DNA from: Polyangiaceae bacterium
Lineage (GTDB): Bacteria; Myxococcota_A; Polyangia; Polyangiales; Polyangiaceae
DNA: 64,000 bases
Direction: 5' to 3'
Assembly (NCBI GenBank): GCA_016719945.1
Contig: JADJYE010000010.1
Location: 1-64,000 of the forward strand
The notes under the pieces were generated by a model, which did no database searches, was not told where the DNA came from, and worked only from the letters and a program-made list of their open reading frames with translations. Position numbers and translations under genes: made by a program. Within the stretch, counting starts at the first letter, position 1, and each line of letters begins with the position of its first letter. Positions 1-10,220 of the stretch are shown piece after piece.

Positions 1-888
1 GCCGGCGGGAGCTTGGGGCGACTGCCAGGCCGAGCTGCTGCCCGGCGACGAGTCTCTGCGACGGCCTCGACAACGACTGCAACGACGCGGTCGAGTGACG
101 GCTTCGACGTGCTCTGTGTGGGGTCGGCGAGTGCGCGGCGATGTCGGCCGAGTGCTTCGACGGCGTCCCAGGACCTGCGTGTCGGGCACGCCGGTCGCGG
201 AGATCTCTGCGACGGCTCGATGCAACAACTGCGGCTGGTACGCCCCGACGGCGACCCCGGCGCTGGGCTGACCTGCAGCACCGGGCTGCTCGGGGTCTGC
301 GCCGCGGGAACCACCGCGTGCACGGGCGGGGCGCCGGCTTGCAACCAGAACGTCATGTCCTCGGCAGAGACGTGCGACGGCCTCGACAACGACTGCAACG
401 GCGACGTCGACCCCGGCTGCTGCACCAACACGGCGCCGCTCGCGACCGCGTCGATCAGCCCCGGCGGCGGGACCATCGCGCCCTACACCGCGGCGGCGAT
501 GAACAACGGCAACCCCAGCTGCTCCAACGGCTGGGCCTGGATCGAGAACGACGGCTCGCCCGCGGGGGACTACTTCCAGCTCACCTGGGCGTCGCCCGTG
601 ACCATCGGCTCGATGACCGTCGACAGCGTGGCGGCGGGCGGTGACGGCGTGTGTGGCGTCCCGAGCGGGCGCAACATCCTCGCGGCGACCGTACAATACT
701 GGAACGGCGCGGGCTGGGTCACGGCCGGCAGCTTGTTCAACCAGGCCGACTACAACTTCGTCTTTCCGTCGCAGATCACGACGACGATGCTGCGCCTATA
801 CGACGTGACGGCGAGCGCGGGCAACGGCAACTCGCTGCTGTTCGAGTGGTACGTCTACGCGAGCCCCACTTGCGTCATCCCGCCCTGA
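1..888 (+). CDS. MopE-like Cys/Asp repeat protein, C-terminal part (5' end outside window, frameshifted)
   Basis: Only the C-terminal portion lies in the window. Two or three repeats of the form CDGLDNDCN (bases ~55-110 and ~370-425) are the Asp/Cys motif of MopE-type putative metal-binding repeats found in secreted proteins of Myxococcota. After the Cys pair near base 420 follows a ~150-residue beta-rich domain (FQLTWASPVTIGSM, then TTTMLRLYDVT) that resembles a discoidin/F5-8C-like fold; this is inferred from pattern only. The reading frame is clean from about base 270 to the TGA at 886. Upstream, restoring the repeats requires several 1-2 base corrections near 97, 118, 167, 212 and 230-250, which looks like poor consensus quality rather than evolutionary decay. 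Likely exported or surface exposed; binding partner unknown. Confidence 0.6.
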   Translation, partial: AGGSLGRLPGRAAARRRVSATASTTTATTRSSDGFDVLCVGSASARRCRPSASTASQDLRVGHAGRGDLCDGSMQQLRLVRPDGDPGAGLTCSTGLLGVCAAGTTACTGGAPACNQNVMSSAETCDGLDNDCNGDVDPGCCTNTAPLATASISPGGGTIAPYTAAAMNNGNPSCSNGWAWIENDGSPAGDYFQLTWASPVTIGSMTVDSVAAGGDGVCGVPSGRNILAATVQYWNGAGWVTAGSLFNQADYNFVFPSQITTTMLRLYDVTASAGNGNSLLFEWYVYASPTCVIPP

Positions 889-905
889 GCTAGGGGGTGT
901 CATCT
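889..905 (+). repeat. Short copy of stop-codon-linked CTAGGGGGGTGT repeat (copy 1)
   Basis: Immediately after the TGA at 886-888 the sequence reads GCTAGGGGGTGTCATC. The same start follows three other stop codons in the window (21501 on +, 34007 and 34884 on -). Only the terminal block is recognisable here; the long degenerate interior of the other copies is absent. Function unknown; it could be a 3' boundary or processing signal. Confidence 0.4.
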
Positions 906-956
906 GGGACCGCCCCTACCGCCGTTACGTTGTGTCGTGCTATCTCTTGACGACTT

Positions 957-1276
957 ATGAGCACCAAGCCGACCGCGCTTCCCAAGGGTTCTTTGGTCAT
1001 CACCGCCTCCGCTGCGCTGCTCCTCTCCGGCGCGCTCCCCGCCTGCGGGGACAGCACCGGCACCGGTGGCAATGGCGGCGAAGGCGGCCAGATAGCGCCT
1101 CGCCGGGCCCTGGCGGCGGCGGAGCCGGCGGCGACGGCACCGGCGGCACCGGCGGTCAGATCGCGCCTCAGCCGGGCCCTGGCGGGGGTGGCTCGGGCGG
1201 CGGCGAGGGCGGCACCGGCGGTCAGGTCGCGCCTCAGCCGGGCCCTGGCGGTGGTGGGGCCGGCGGCAACGGCTGA
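957..1276 (+). CDS. Short Gly/Pro-repeat lipoprotein (one-base frameshift)
   Basis: The start ATG opens a lipoprotein signal peptide ending in the lipobox LPAC (Cys ~30). The mature part is built of three repeats of roughly 20 residues with the core QIAPQPGPGGGG followed by Gly-rich linkers, ending in GGNG at 1276. The frame changes near base 1101: the second and third repeats read GCGCCTCAGCCG while the first reads GCGCCTCGCCG, so one base (A) is missing. Restoring it gives a continuous protein of about 106 residues. Probably an outer-membrane-anchored low-complexity protein; no enzymatic domain. No good Shine-Dalgarno is visible. Whether the deletion is real or a sequencing error cannot be decided here. 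Confidence 0.6.
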
Positions 1277-1291
1277 GCCCGCGCACGCCCC

Positions 1292-2350
1292 GTGCTCGCC
1301 TCTCGCCTGAGGACTCGCCTTCGGACCCGTCGCTCCCTCCCGCGGCTCGCGGGTCCGACGAGAGGCGCCGAGCGCCTGTCGCCCGAGGCCGTCATGTGGG
1401 TCGCGAGGAACCTCGGGCGCGGCGTCTCTCCGGCGACGCTCCTCAACGACTTGATCGAAGCGGGCGTCCCGCCGCGCGTCGCGCGCGCCGGGGTCGCCGA
1501 GGTCCGTCAGTCCAGCGTCACGCCTGCCCTCGTGGCGGCGCTCGCCCGCGACGACCGCGCGCGCGAGGTCGCGTCGCTGCAGGCGAGCCTGCGCGCGACG
1601 TCCGAGATCGAGGTCGTCACCACGTGCCCCCCTGCCGCGGAGCTGTTCCAGCGATATTGGGCGACGAACACCCCGCTGTTGATTCGCGGCTTCGTCGCCG
1701 GCTGGCGCAGGCGCCCCGACTGGTCGTTCGCCGAGCTCCGGCGCCGGTTCGGGGGCGAGCGGGTCGAGATCTCCGGCGGGCGCGACGCCCTGCGTGATCC
1801 GGACATCGCGTTCGCCGAGCTCCGACGCCAGGTCTCGTTCGGCGAGCTGCTCGATCTCGTCGAGGGGCCGCCCACGAACGACGCTTACCTCGTGGCCCGC
1901 AACCGCGCGCTCGGCGAGGGCGCGCTCGGCGCGCTGCTCGACGAGATCGAGCCCCCCGAAGATCTCTTCGATCCGAGCAAGCGCCGCTCGGGCGTGTCGC
2001 TGTGGCTGGGCCCCGCCGGGACCTTCACCAAGCTGCACCACGACGCGACCAACAACATCCTCACGCAGCTGATCGGCGACAAAGTCGTGCGCCTCGTCGC
2101 GCCGTACGAGCTCGACCTCGCGGACACGGCCGATGGCTACTACGCGCGCTCGTCGGCCGCCGACCTCGAGCGAGCGCGACCGGGCCGGGTGCGCGAGGTC
2201 CACCTCGCGGCCGGCGACGGCCTGTTCATCCCGGTCGGCTGGTGGCACGAGGTCGAGAGCCTCACGCCGAGCCTGTCGCTCGCGCTCGTCAACTTTCGGC
2301 GCGACAACGACTACGACTACATGGCCGGTCGCTCCTTCGTGCGCCGCTGA
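1292..2350 (+). CDS. Cupin-like / JmjC-type Fe(II) 2-oxoglutarate dioxygenase
   Basis: Full-length ORF of up to 352 residues. An N-terminal helical region (SPEAVMWVARNLGRGVSP) of the kind that precedes Cupin_8 domains is followed by the jelly-roll core. The facial-triad candidates are visible in FTKLHHDATNN (His-x-Asp, about residues 249-251) and in GWWHEVES (distal His, ~317). Family knowledge suggests 2-oxoglutarate-dependent hydroxylation of a protein or small molecule; the substrate cannot be told. GTG at 1292 gives the longest form; ATG at 1394 is an alternative but would cut into the conserved helical region. It starts 15 bp after the Gly/Pro lipoprotein, so the two may be co-transcribed. 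Confidence 0.75.
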   Translation: MLASRLRTRLRTRRSLPRLAGPTRGAERLSPEAVMWVARNLGRGVSPATLLNDLIEAGVPPRVARAGVAEVRQSSVTPALVAALARDDRAREVASLQASLRATSEIEVVTTCPPAAELFQRYWATNTPLLIRGFVAGWRRRPDWSFAELRRRFGGERVEISGGRDALRDPDIAFAELRRQVSFGELLDLVEGPPTNDAYLVARNRALGEGALGALLDEIEPPEDLFDPSKRRSGVSLWLGPAGTFTKLHHDATNNILTQLIGDKVVRLVAPYELDLADTADGYYARSSAADLERARPGRVREVHLAAGDGLFIPVGWWHEVESLTPSLSLALVNFRRDNDYDYMAGRSFVRR

Positions 2351-2598
2351 AGATCCAAGATCCTCATGGGCGGTCGGTTCGTCCGCGCACGCCTCGGCGC
2401 GTTAACGGCGTGACGCGCGAGGCACACCAGCCTCGCACATCGCAGAGATCGCCCTGAATCGTTGGGTCTCGACGCGTTGGCATCGTCGTTGCGAGAGCAA
2501 CCCCTCGCGTGCGTCGGCGACCTCGGTGGGCGTCGCGCCGCGAGCGAACAACGTCTTTGTCGACCGAGCGCTGCAGGCGCTCGACGTCGGAGGTCTCC

Positions 2599-5500
2599 AT
2601 GCGATCGCTGTCGCGAGCCGGTATCACCGCCGGCATTCTCCTCCTCCTCGGTACCGGCTCGAGCGCGTGCATGATGGAGCGCGCCCCGATCAAGCGCACC
2701 GAGCCCGGCGCGATGTCGAAGACCTTCTTCATCGGCGACAAGCTCCACGACGCCAGCGACGACCCCGAGTTCTACTGGCGCAACTACGTCGTCGACGCCT
2801 CCGCGTCGCAGTCGCTCGTCGGGGTGGGCTCGTACAGCGGCGTCGATCGCATCCGGTGGGAGATCACCGAAGACATGCTGATCGCGCGCAAGGCCTACCA
2901 GATCGCGCAGGGCCAAGACGAGAAGGCGCGCGCGGAGGCGACGCCAAGCGGCACCGTCGTCGCGGCCTTCGCGATCACGAAGCACTTCGACATCCGCCGC
3001 GCCTACAACCCGACCACCGGCGAGGAGATGAACATCATCGAGGAGAACACCTCGGACCGGCCGTGGAACGAGCGCGAGCACTTCCGCGTCGACTGGTCGC
3101 AGAACCTGGTGGCGAGCCCCATGTGGGACGACCTGTTCATGGGGAAGATCTGGGGCAACATCACGGTCACCCCCGCGACCCACGACGCGTCCGACCCGAA
3201 GAGCCCCGACGGGCCGCACTGGGACATCGACAACGGCTACTTCGACATCACCACGCGCTACTACGTCGAGCCGACCGACAGCGACGTCATCCCCGGGCTG
3301 CCCACCTGCGTGGTCATGGGCTTCTACACGGGGTCGACGACGTACGAGTGCGACGCGCAGGAGGCGACCGTGCGCAGCTCGTTCGTGCGCGTCGACAAGG
3401 ACGCCTCGTTCGAGCCGCTCGAGATCACCAAGGCGCCGCTCGACATCGTCGGTAACCCTGCAGGCATCCGCTACGGCAGCCTGCTCATCGGCCTGACCGG
3501 CGGCATCCAGCAGGGGTGGGACCCGGGCTACGGGTACACCGACGCGCTCTACCATCGCTACGCGCACATCCACAACGTCTGGCAGAACAGCCACCAGAGC
3601 GCGGAGTGCTCGGCCAACGACGACCTGGACGCCAACGGCACCGCCGACGCCTGCGAGAACGCGCTCACCGGCTACGACGGGCTCGAGGGCTCGCAGTGCG
3701 ACGTCGCCACTGCGCGCTGCACCATCCCGCTGCGAGACCGCGAGGTCCGTACGGTCGGCTACTTCACGAACGCCGAGTTCCCGGCCGAGCTCTTGGACCC
3801 CGTCGACGAGGCAGGCAACAAGCTCGGCGAGGGCCACGCCGAGCAGCTGATCGCCTCCTGGAACCAGCTCATGTCGGGCGCGATCGCCCGGGCTCGCGAG
3901 GTCGAGTGCCGCCGCACGGGCGGGGAGCGCGACGCCTGCGCGGCGGAGCACGTCGAGGCCGACAAGCAGATGCTCAAGTACGGAGGCTGGCTCGTCGACA
4001 AGGCGAAGGAGGCGACGCCCGTCCTGGTGACGTGCCACAACCCGGTCCGCGAGTACGACGACCCGGAGGCCTGCGGCGCGCCCGGCACGGTCGCGCGGCT
4101 CGGCGACGTCCGGAAGAACTTCTTCGCCTATTGGCCCTACGCCTCGCGCGCCCCCTGGGGCGGCATCGGCAACTGGGGCGGCGACCCGCTCACGGGCGAG
4201 ATCCACGGTGCGGCGGCGATGATCATGGGGCGCTCCGCGACGTACGCCGCGGCGATGCAGCGCGACATGATCCAGGTCGCGATGGGCGACCTGTCGATCG
4301 AGGACATCACGAACGGCGTGCCCGCCGAGAACTACGCGCACGAGCTGCAAAATGGTCACGCGCCCACGACGTTCACGGCGGAGCAGATCGCCTCGCGCGT
4401 CGCGTCGATCGACGCCGCCCACGCCGTGCAGTCGATCGGCCCCACGCCGATCGAGGGCGCGACGGTCGCCGACCAATACGCGCAGATGGTCGCCATGCAG
4501 AAGGCCTCGCGCGTCAGCGCAGACAGCATCGAATCGACGCAGCTCGAGGCGGAGGCCTACGCGAAGATGCTGCGCGACACGCCGTACGAGGCGCAGCTCG
4601 TCGACGAGAGCTGGCTGATCGGCGTCTCCAGCATGGACCCGGGCTCGTCGAACGACGCGGGCCTGCTCGACGCGGTCAGCCCGCTCCGCGGGCTCGACCC
4701 CGGCAGCCTGCGGGTGCTCAAGCACGACATGAAGCAGATCTTGGGGGCGCGCGGCGTCTGCTTCCACCAGGACGAGGCGCCGGTCTTCGGCAGCGCCGAC
4801 GTGCAAGGCCTCGCCGCGTACTTCAAGGCCAAGTACCCGGACGGCGAGTACGACGCGACCACGCGCGGCGAGGCGATCTACAAGGATCTGTGGATCGAGT
4901 CCTTCAAGGGCATCGCCATCCACGAGATCGGCCACTCGCTCGGGCTGCTCCACAACTTCGCCTCGTCGTGGGACACGCCGAACTACCACCCGGGCTACTG
5001 GCAGCTGAGGTCGCACGAGGGCGCGAGCAGTGAGTCGTGCAACGGCCAGCCGCGGACCGGGGACGTGGCGTCCGTGGAGGGCGACGACTGCATGGGGCCG
5101 CGCTACCTCGACCCGCACACCGACGACGAGCGCGGCATGGGCGACGAGCCCCGCCCTGGGATCGAGTACTTCGGGCAGTCCTCGGTGATGGAGTACCCGG
5201 GGGAGCGCTTCGGCGAGACGCTGGGCCTCGGTCAATACGACGCGCACGCGATGAAGGCGCTGTACGGGCGCGTGCTCGAGACGGTCGAGGACGAGGAGCG
5301 GGGCGGGCTCGCGCAGCGCGACGCGGAGGCCGTCGCGCCTCGCATGGAGTCGCAGCTCACCGAGCAGGACCGGGTCATCCGGAGCACGCCGCCCTTCCAG
5401 GGCCAGCGCTTCGCGAAGCCGACCCACTACACCGAGCTCGCGCGCTTCATGAAGGTCTTCGACCCGGCGCTGTGCCGTGAGGCGACGCCCGAGGAGAAGG

Positions 5501-6993
5501 CCGAGGCCGGGTGGAGGCTGGTGCACGGCAAGGTCTGCGCGCCCGCCCCGCGCGATCACGCGGCGTGGGCCGACTTCGAGGACGGCCCGACCGACAACTT
5601 CAACGAGGCGAGCGTGGCGCCGGCCTGGAAGACGCGCGGGGACGCGAAGACCGGCGAGGACAAGGTGCGCTGGTTCTACCGCTACGGGACGGCCGACGCG
5701 TACTTCCACACCGCCCCCGGCGACTCGGGCGCCGACCCGTACGAGGTGACGGTCAACACCATCCGCAAGTTCGACTCGATGTACCCGTGGACCTACTTCC
5801 GCCGCGGCAACCGCGAGTACATGTCCGAGACCATCCCGTTCGCGGTCGCCCACGGGACGATGGAGCGGCTGCGCGGCTACCACTGGAGCGTGGCCAACCG
5901 CAACGCGTTCTACCGGACCTTCGGCGAGAGCACCTTCAACGAGATCGCGAACAGCGACGACTGGCACCGTCCGCTCATCATCGCCGAGACCGAGACCTTC
6001 AACGCGCTCGCGCGCATGCTGTTGATGCCGCAGGTCGGCGAGTACGCCGAGATGAGCGCCTCGGTCGCCCAGGAGCAGCCCATCTACGATCTGGCCGGGT
6101 TCGGCGTATCGGGAGCCTTCCAGATCGGCGCGGTCGACGGGCGCTTCATCGAGGAGGACTTCGACAGCGACCCGAGCGGCGGCGGCTCGTGGGACTACCA
6201 CCACTGGATGAACCACGCCGGCTTCGGCGTCGAGAAGACGTTCGCCGCGATGGCCCTCGCCGACGCGCGCCCCGTGCTCTCGACCATCAGCCGGGAGAAC
6301 TACCTCGACGGTCGCGACTCGAAGATCAACTTCCGGTCCGACATGCCGCAGGCCCTCGACCGGCTGCTCGGCGGCATCCTCGCGGAGGACTGGGAGACGG
6401 TCGGGATGTACGTGACGCCTGGCGACGAGAGCCCCGCGCCGCACATGCTCGACCTCATGAACCAGGAGGAGCCGACGCGCGGCGGCAACGCTCGCATCCT
6501 GTTCCCGAACGTCGGCTACAAGCAGCAGCTCGGCGTGCTGATGTTCGCGAACCTGTACTCGCGGGTCGGCTCGGACATGCAGCTCGCCAACAAGCTCCGC
6601 CTGTGGATCGTCGGGCACGACGACGCGATCGAGGTCCCGGACGCGCAGCAGGTCCGGTTCTACGATCCGACGAGCGGGTACACCTACGTCGCGCGGCGGT
6701 ACGGCGTCGACGCCATCGACGGAAAGCTCGTCGACCGCGGCATCGCCTCGCGCATGATCGCCCACGCCAACGACCTGCTGGCCGCCTCGTACGAGGTCGC
6801 GCGGGACGAGCTCGGCAACGTGATCACCGACGACGCCGGCACGCCCATCGTGCTGCTCGACGGCGACGGTCAGCCGATCGTGCTCGAGGACGGTCGCATC
6901 GGTGAGCTCGCCCGCTACGTGGGCCTCTTGGACGCGACGCGACAGGTCGGACACAAGCTGGGCTACGGCCCGATCGGAGGCGCCTCGGAGTAA
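2599..6993 (+). CDS. Large lipoprotein zinc metalloprotease (metzincin-like)
   Basis: Start chosen at ATG 2599 because a GGAGGT sequence lies 4 nt upstream and because it opens a lipoprotein signal (GILLLLGTGSSAC); this gives 1,464 residues. The zinc site HEIGHSLGLLH begins at residue ~775 and fits the metzincin HExxHxxGxxH consensus; a candidate Met-turn, SVMEYP, follows at ~864, about 90 residues later. The ~770-residue N-terminal part is beta-rich and holds a Cys/Asp stretch (SANDDLDANGTADACENA) like calcium-binding thrombospondin-type linkers. Probably an outer-membrane or secreted peptidase for external protein degradation, consistent with a predatory or saprophytic lifestyle. A strong intrinsic terminator follows 28 nt after the stop, so it is likely monocistronic. 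Confidence 0.8.
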   Translation: MRSLSRAGITAGILLLLGTGSSACMMERAPIKRTEPGAMSKTFFIGDKLHDASDDPEFYWRNYVVDASASQSLVGVGSYSGVDRIRWEITEDMLIARKAYQIAQGQDEKARAEATPSGTVVAAFAITKHFDIRRAYNPTTGEEMNIIEENTSDRPWNEREHFRVDWSQNLVASPMWDDLFMGKIWGNITVTPATHDASDPKSPDGPHWDIDNGYFDITTRYYVEPTDSDVIPGLPTCVVMGFYTGSTTYECDAQEATVRSSFVRVDKDASFEPLEITKAPLDIVGNPAGIRYGSLLIGLTGGIQQGWDPGYGYTDALYHRYAHIHNVWQNSHQSAECSANDDLDANGTADACENALTGYDGLEGSQCDVATARCTIPLRDREVRTVGYFTNAEFPAELLDPVDEAGNKLGEGHAEQLIASWNQLMSGAIARAREVECRRTGGERDACAAEHVEADKQMLKYGGWLVDKAKEATPVLVTCHNPVREYDDPEACGAPGTVARLGDVRKNFFAYWPYASRAPWGGIGNWGGDPLTGEIHGAAAMIMGRSATYAAAMQRDMIQVAMGDLSIEDITNGVPAENYAHELQNGHAPTTFTAEQIASRVASIDAAHAVQSIGPTPIEGATVADQYAQMVAMQKASRVSADSIESTQLEAEAYAKMLRDTPYEAQLVDESWLIGVSSMDPGSSNDAGLLDAVSPLRGLDPGSLRVLKHDMKQILGARGVCFHQDEAPVFGSADVQGLAAYFKAKYPDGEYDATTRGEAIYKDLWIESFKGIAIHEIGHSLGLLHNFASSWDTPNYHPGYWQLRSHEGASSESCNGQPRTGDVASVEGDDCMGPRYLDPHTDDERGMGDEPRPGIEYFGQSSVMEYPGERFGETLGLGQYDAHAMKALYGRVLETVEDEERGGLAQRDAEAVAPRMESQLTEQDRVIRSTPPFQGQRFAKPTHYTELARFMKVFDPALCREATPEEKAEAGWRLVHGKVCAPAPRDHAAWADFEDGPTDNFNEASVAPAWKTRGDAKTGEDKVRWFYRYGTADAYFHTAPGDSGADPYEVTVNTIRKFDSMYPWTYFRRGNREYMSETIPFAVAHGTMERLRGYHWSVANRNAFYRTFGESTFNEIANSDDWHRPLIIAETETFNALARMLLMPQVGEYAEMSASVAQEQPIYDLAGFGVSGAFQIGAVDGRFIEEDFDSDPSGGGSWDYHHWMNHAGFGVEKTFAAMALADARPVLSTISRENYLDGRDSKINFRSDMPQALDRLLGGILAEDWETVGMYVTPGDESPAPHMLDLMNQEEPTRGGNARILFPNVGYKQQLGVLMFANLYSRVGSDMQLANKLRLWIVGHDDAIEVPDAQQVRFYDPTSGYTYVARRYGVDAIDGKLVDRGIASRMIAHANDLLAASYEVARDELGNVITDDAGTPIVLLDGDGQPIVLEDGRIGELARYVGLLDATRQVGHKLGYGPIGGASE

Positions 6994-7021
6994 GCCACGC
7001 GAGAGAGTAGGGCAGACGACG

Positions 7022-7054
7022 AAGGCCCCCTCGCTCCGGCGGGGGGGCCTTTTT
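7022..7054 (+). terminator. Rho-independent terminator after the metalloprotease gene
   Basis: AAGGCCCCC pairs with GGGGGCCTT across a ~10-nt loop and runs directly into five T residues. It lies 28 nt beyond the TAA at 6991. This is the clearest intrinsic terminator in the window. Confidence 0.85.
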
Positions 7055-7230
7055 GCGTCGACCGACGTCGCGATGCCCGTCTACGTGGTGGCCCTCGCCA
7101 TCGCAGGCATCAACGCCTGAGGTGCTGATCTAAGGGGCGCCGGGGGACGGTTTTGCTTGCTGCGGCCCCCCTGCCGCGGGACAAGCCGCTGGCTTTCACC
7201 GGCGTTCGCCCGGTCAAAAAGGAGGGCTTC

Positions 7231-10107
7231 ATGCGCAAGATTTTGATGCCGGCGCTCATCGCCGGTCTGTTCGTTGCTGCCTGCGGCGACGACACAACGA
7301 CGGGCGGCGGCGGCAGCGGCGGCTCGAACGGCGGCGGCACCGAGGGCGGCGGCGGCTCCACCACCCAGGGCGGTGGTGGCTCCACGACCGACGGCGGCGG
7401 CGGCGCCGGCGCGGAATGCGGCGATGGGGTCGTCGACGACGGGGAAGACTGCGACGACGGCAACACGTCGGCGGACGACGGCTGCTCTCCGGCCTGCGCG
7501 GTCGACGTCGGCTTCGAGTGCACCGGTGAGCCCAGCGTCTGCAGCGCGCTGTGCGGCGACGGCATCATCGCCGGCAGCGAGGAGTGCGACGACGAGAACA
7601 TCGCGGCGAACGACGGCTGCGACGCGACCTGCGGCGTCGAGACCGGCTACGACTGCGTGGGCGAGCCGAGCATCTGCGCGACCGACTGCGGCGACGGCAT
7701 CCTCGCCGGCGACGAGGAGTGCGACGACAACAACGCCGTCGCGGGCGACGGCTGCGACCTGCTCTGCGTGGTCGAGTCCGGCTACGACTGCGTGGGCGAG
7801 CCCTCGGACTGTTCGGGCACCTGCGGCGACGGCGTCATCGCTGTCGGCGAAGAAGAGTGCGACGACGCGGGCACCACGGCTGGCGACGGCTGCGACGCCA
7901 CCTGCCAGACCGAGCTCGGCTGGTCCTGCATGGACGAGCCCAGCACCTGCACGACCAACTGCGGCGACGGCACCGTGGCCGGAGCTGAGGGCTGCGACGA
8001 CGGCGACAACACCGACGGCGACGGCTGCTCGGCCGCGTGCGCGGAGGAGGCTGGCTTCGACTGCACCGGCAGCCCCAGCAACTGCGTCACCACCTGCGGC
8101 GACGGCATCACCGCGGGCACCGAGACCTGCGACGACAGCAACACCACGGCGGGCGACTGCTGCAGCGCGACCTGCACGGTCGAGGCTGGCTGCGAGACCG
8201 AGCCGAACAACACCGACCTCACCGCCGACGACTTCGCGGCGCATCAGGTCGGCGGCGTCGTCAACGGCTTCGTCGACCCCTCGGGTGACGCCAACTGGGT
8301 ACAGCTTCACGCTGAGCGGCGCGGGCACCATCAGCGCAGAGACGCTCGACGGCATCCTGGGCACGACCTGCGCCTCCAACGACGTCGACTCGCGCATCCG
8401 CATCTTCTCGGACGCGGATCTGGTGACGCCGGTCGCGACGGACGACGACTCGGGCGCCGGCTTCTGCTCGCTGGCGACGACGGGCCTGCTCGCAGCCGGC
8501 ACCTACTACATCGTGGTGGACGCCTCGACGTTCGACCCGACCCTCACCTTCGACTACGCCCTCACCATCACCGAGAACCTCGCGATCTGCGGCGACGGCG
8601 GGATCGACCCCGGCGAGCAGTGCGACGACGGAAACCTGGTCAACGGCGACGGCTGCAGCTCGACCTGCCAGTCCGAGTGTCCGGGCCTGGTGGAGTCCGA
8701 GGTGAACGACACCTTCGACGTCGCCGACGGTCCGATGGCCAACAACGTCCAGAACTGCGGCGCCATCACTCCGAACGGCGACGACGACTTCTGGTCGTTC
8801 ACGATCGGGCTGACGAGCACGGTCACGTTCGAGACGTTCGACGCGAGCGGCAACCAGGGCTGCCCCGACGCGAACGACACGCACATCTTCCTGTTCGGCA
8901 CCGACGGGGTGACCCAGATCTCGTCGAACGACGATCTCGGCGCGGGTGATCGTTGCTCGCGCATCGTGCGTACGAACATGCCGGCGGGCACCTACTTCCT
9001 CCGGGTCATCGAGTTCGAGGACAACGGCCCCATCGGCGGCTACCGCGTCCGGGCGCGCGTCGACGCAGCCTGTGGCAACGCTATCGTCGAGGGCACCGAG
9101 GAGTGCGACGGCGGCGCGACCTGCAACGCGGACTGCACCCGCATCCCGGTCTGCGGCGATGGCTTCATCGACGCCCCCGAGACCTGCGACGACAGCAACA
9201 CCAACAACGGCGACGGCTGCTCCTCGCTCTGCGTGCTCGAGAACCTCTTCAACGAGACCGAGCCGAACGACGATGGCGCGACCGCGACCGCGACGAACGA
9301 CTTCCTCGCCGCCGCGGCCAACGGTCCGTTCAGCGTCGACACGATGATCAGCGGCGCGATCAGCCCCGCGGGTGACGACGACGTGTACGCCGTCACGAAC
9401 CCGACCGCGTCTCCCATCATCTTCACGGCCGAGACCTTCAGCAACGCGGCCGGGACCGCCTGCGTCACGACCGACACGGACATCCGCGTCCGCGACGCTG
9501 GCGGTGCCCAGCTGGCGCTGAGCCAGGACGAGGGCCAGGGGGCTTGCTCCACATCTCGTACCAGCTCAATCCGGGGCAGACGCTCTACCTCCATGTGATC
9601 GAGAACGGGGACAACGCCGCGCTCGCCGCCTACTTCATGAAGGTGACGTTCCTCAACCCGTTCACCAGCGCAACGGAGACCGAGCCGAACGAGGACGGGA
9701 CGCCGCAGACCGGCGGCACCGGCATCGCAGGCAACGACTTCGACGCGACCGCGGTCGCGAACGCCACCGCGAACGGTCTGCTGTCGGGCGACGTGCTCGT
9801 CTCCGCGGCGATGGCCGTCGTGGGCGACGAAGACGTCTACGCCGTCACCAACCCGACCGCGTCCCCCATCACCATCGACCTGGAGACCTTCAGCTCCCTC
9901 GGTGCGTGTGCGACGATCGACACGGGCCTCCACGTGCGCAACGCCGCCGGCACCGCGCTGGTCACGAACGACGACGAGGGGCTCGGGCTCTGCTCCTACG
10001 TCGACAACTTCGTGCTCGCGGCGGGTACGACCGTCTACGTGCACGTGACCGACTTCCAGGACAACTCGACGATCGGGAGCTACCAGCTACTGATCACGAC
10101 GAACTGA
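7231..10107 (+). CDS. Cys-rich DUF4215-repeat lipoprotein with PPC-like domains (two frameshifts)
   Basis: ATG 7231 has a GGAGGG ribosome site at ~7221. The lipobox FVAAC is followed by a Gly/Ser/Thr-rich linker. Then come about seven tandem units beginning CGDGxxxxxxxCDDxNxxxxDGC, the Myxococcota disulfide-repeat pattern (DUF4215-like). The C-terminal half carries about four beta-sandwich units with the PPC signature (ETEPN, GDxDxY/F, TAGTYYIVV). Two single-base changes break the frame: an extra G near 8299 (the protein should read DANWYSFTLSG) and a missing C near 9550 (should read GACSHISYQL). Correcting both gives one protein of about 958 residues. Probably a surface adhesin or protease-associated module. 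The regular pattern on both sides of each break favours sequence error or a very recent mutation. Confidence 0.75.
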
Positions 10108-10220
10108 GCCTTTTCGAGGCCGAGGCTCGAGGCCGCGTCACCCGACAGGGTGGCGCGGCTTCGCCGCTTCGAAGGTCATCGGGCGCCGAATCGCTCAGCC
10201 TCCGCGTGGGCTCGTTGCGG

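Noticed and set aside
2317..6954. 1,545-codon open frame on the minus strand opposite the metalloprotease gene
   Set aside because: It is rich in Arg/Val/Asp/His without domains and mirrors the codon pattern of the + strand gene; high GC makes such antisense frames common. The + frame has signal peptide, zinc motif, ribosome site and terminator.
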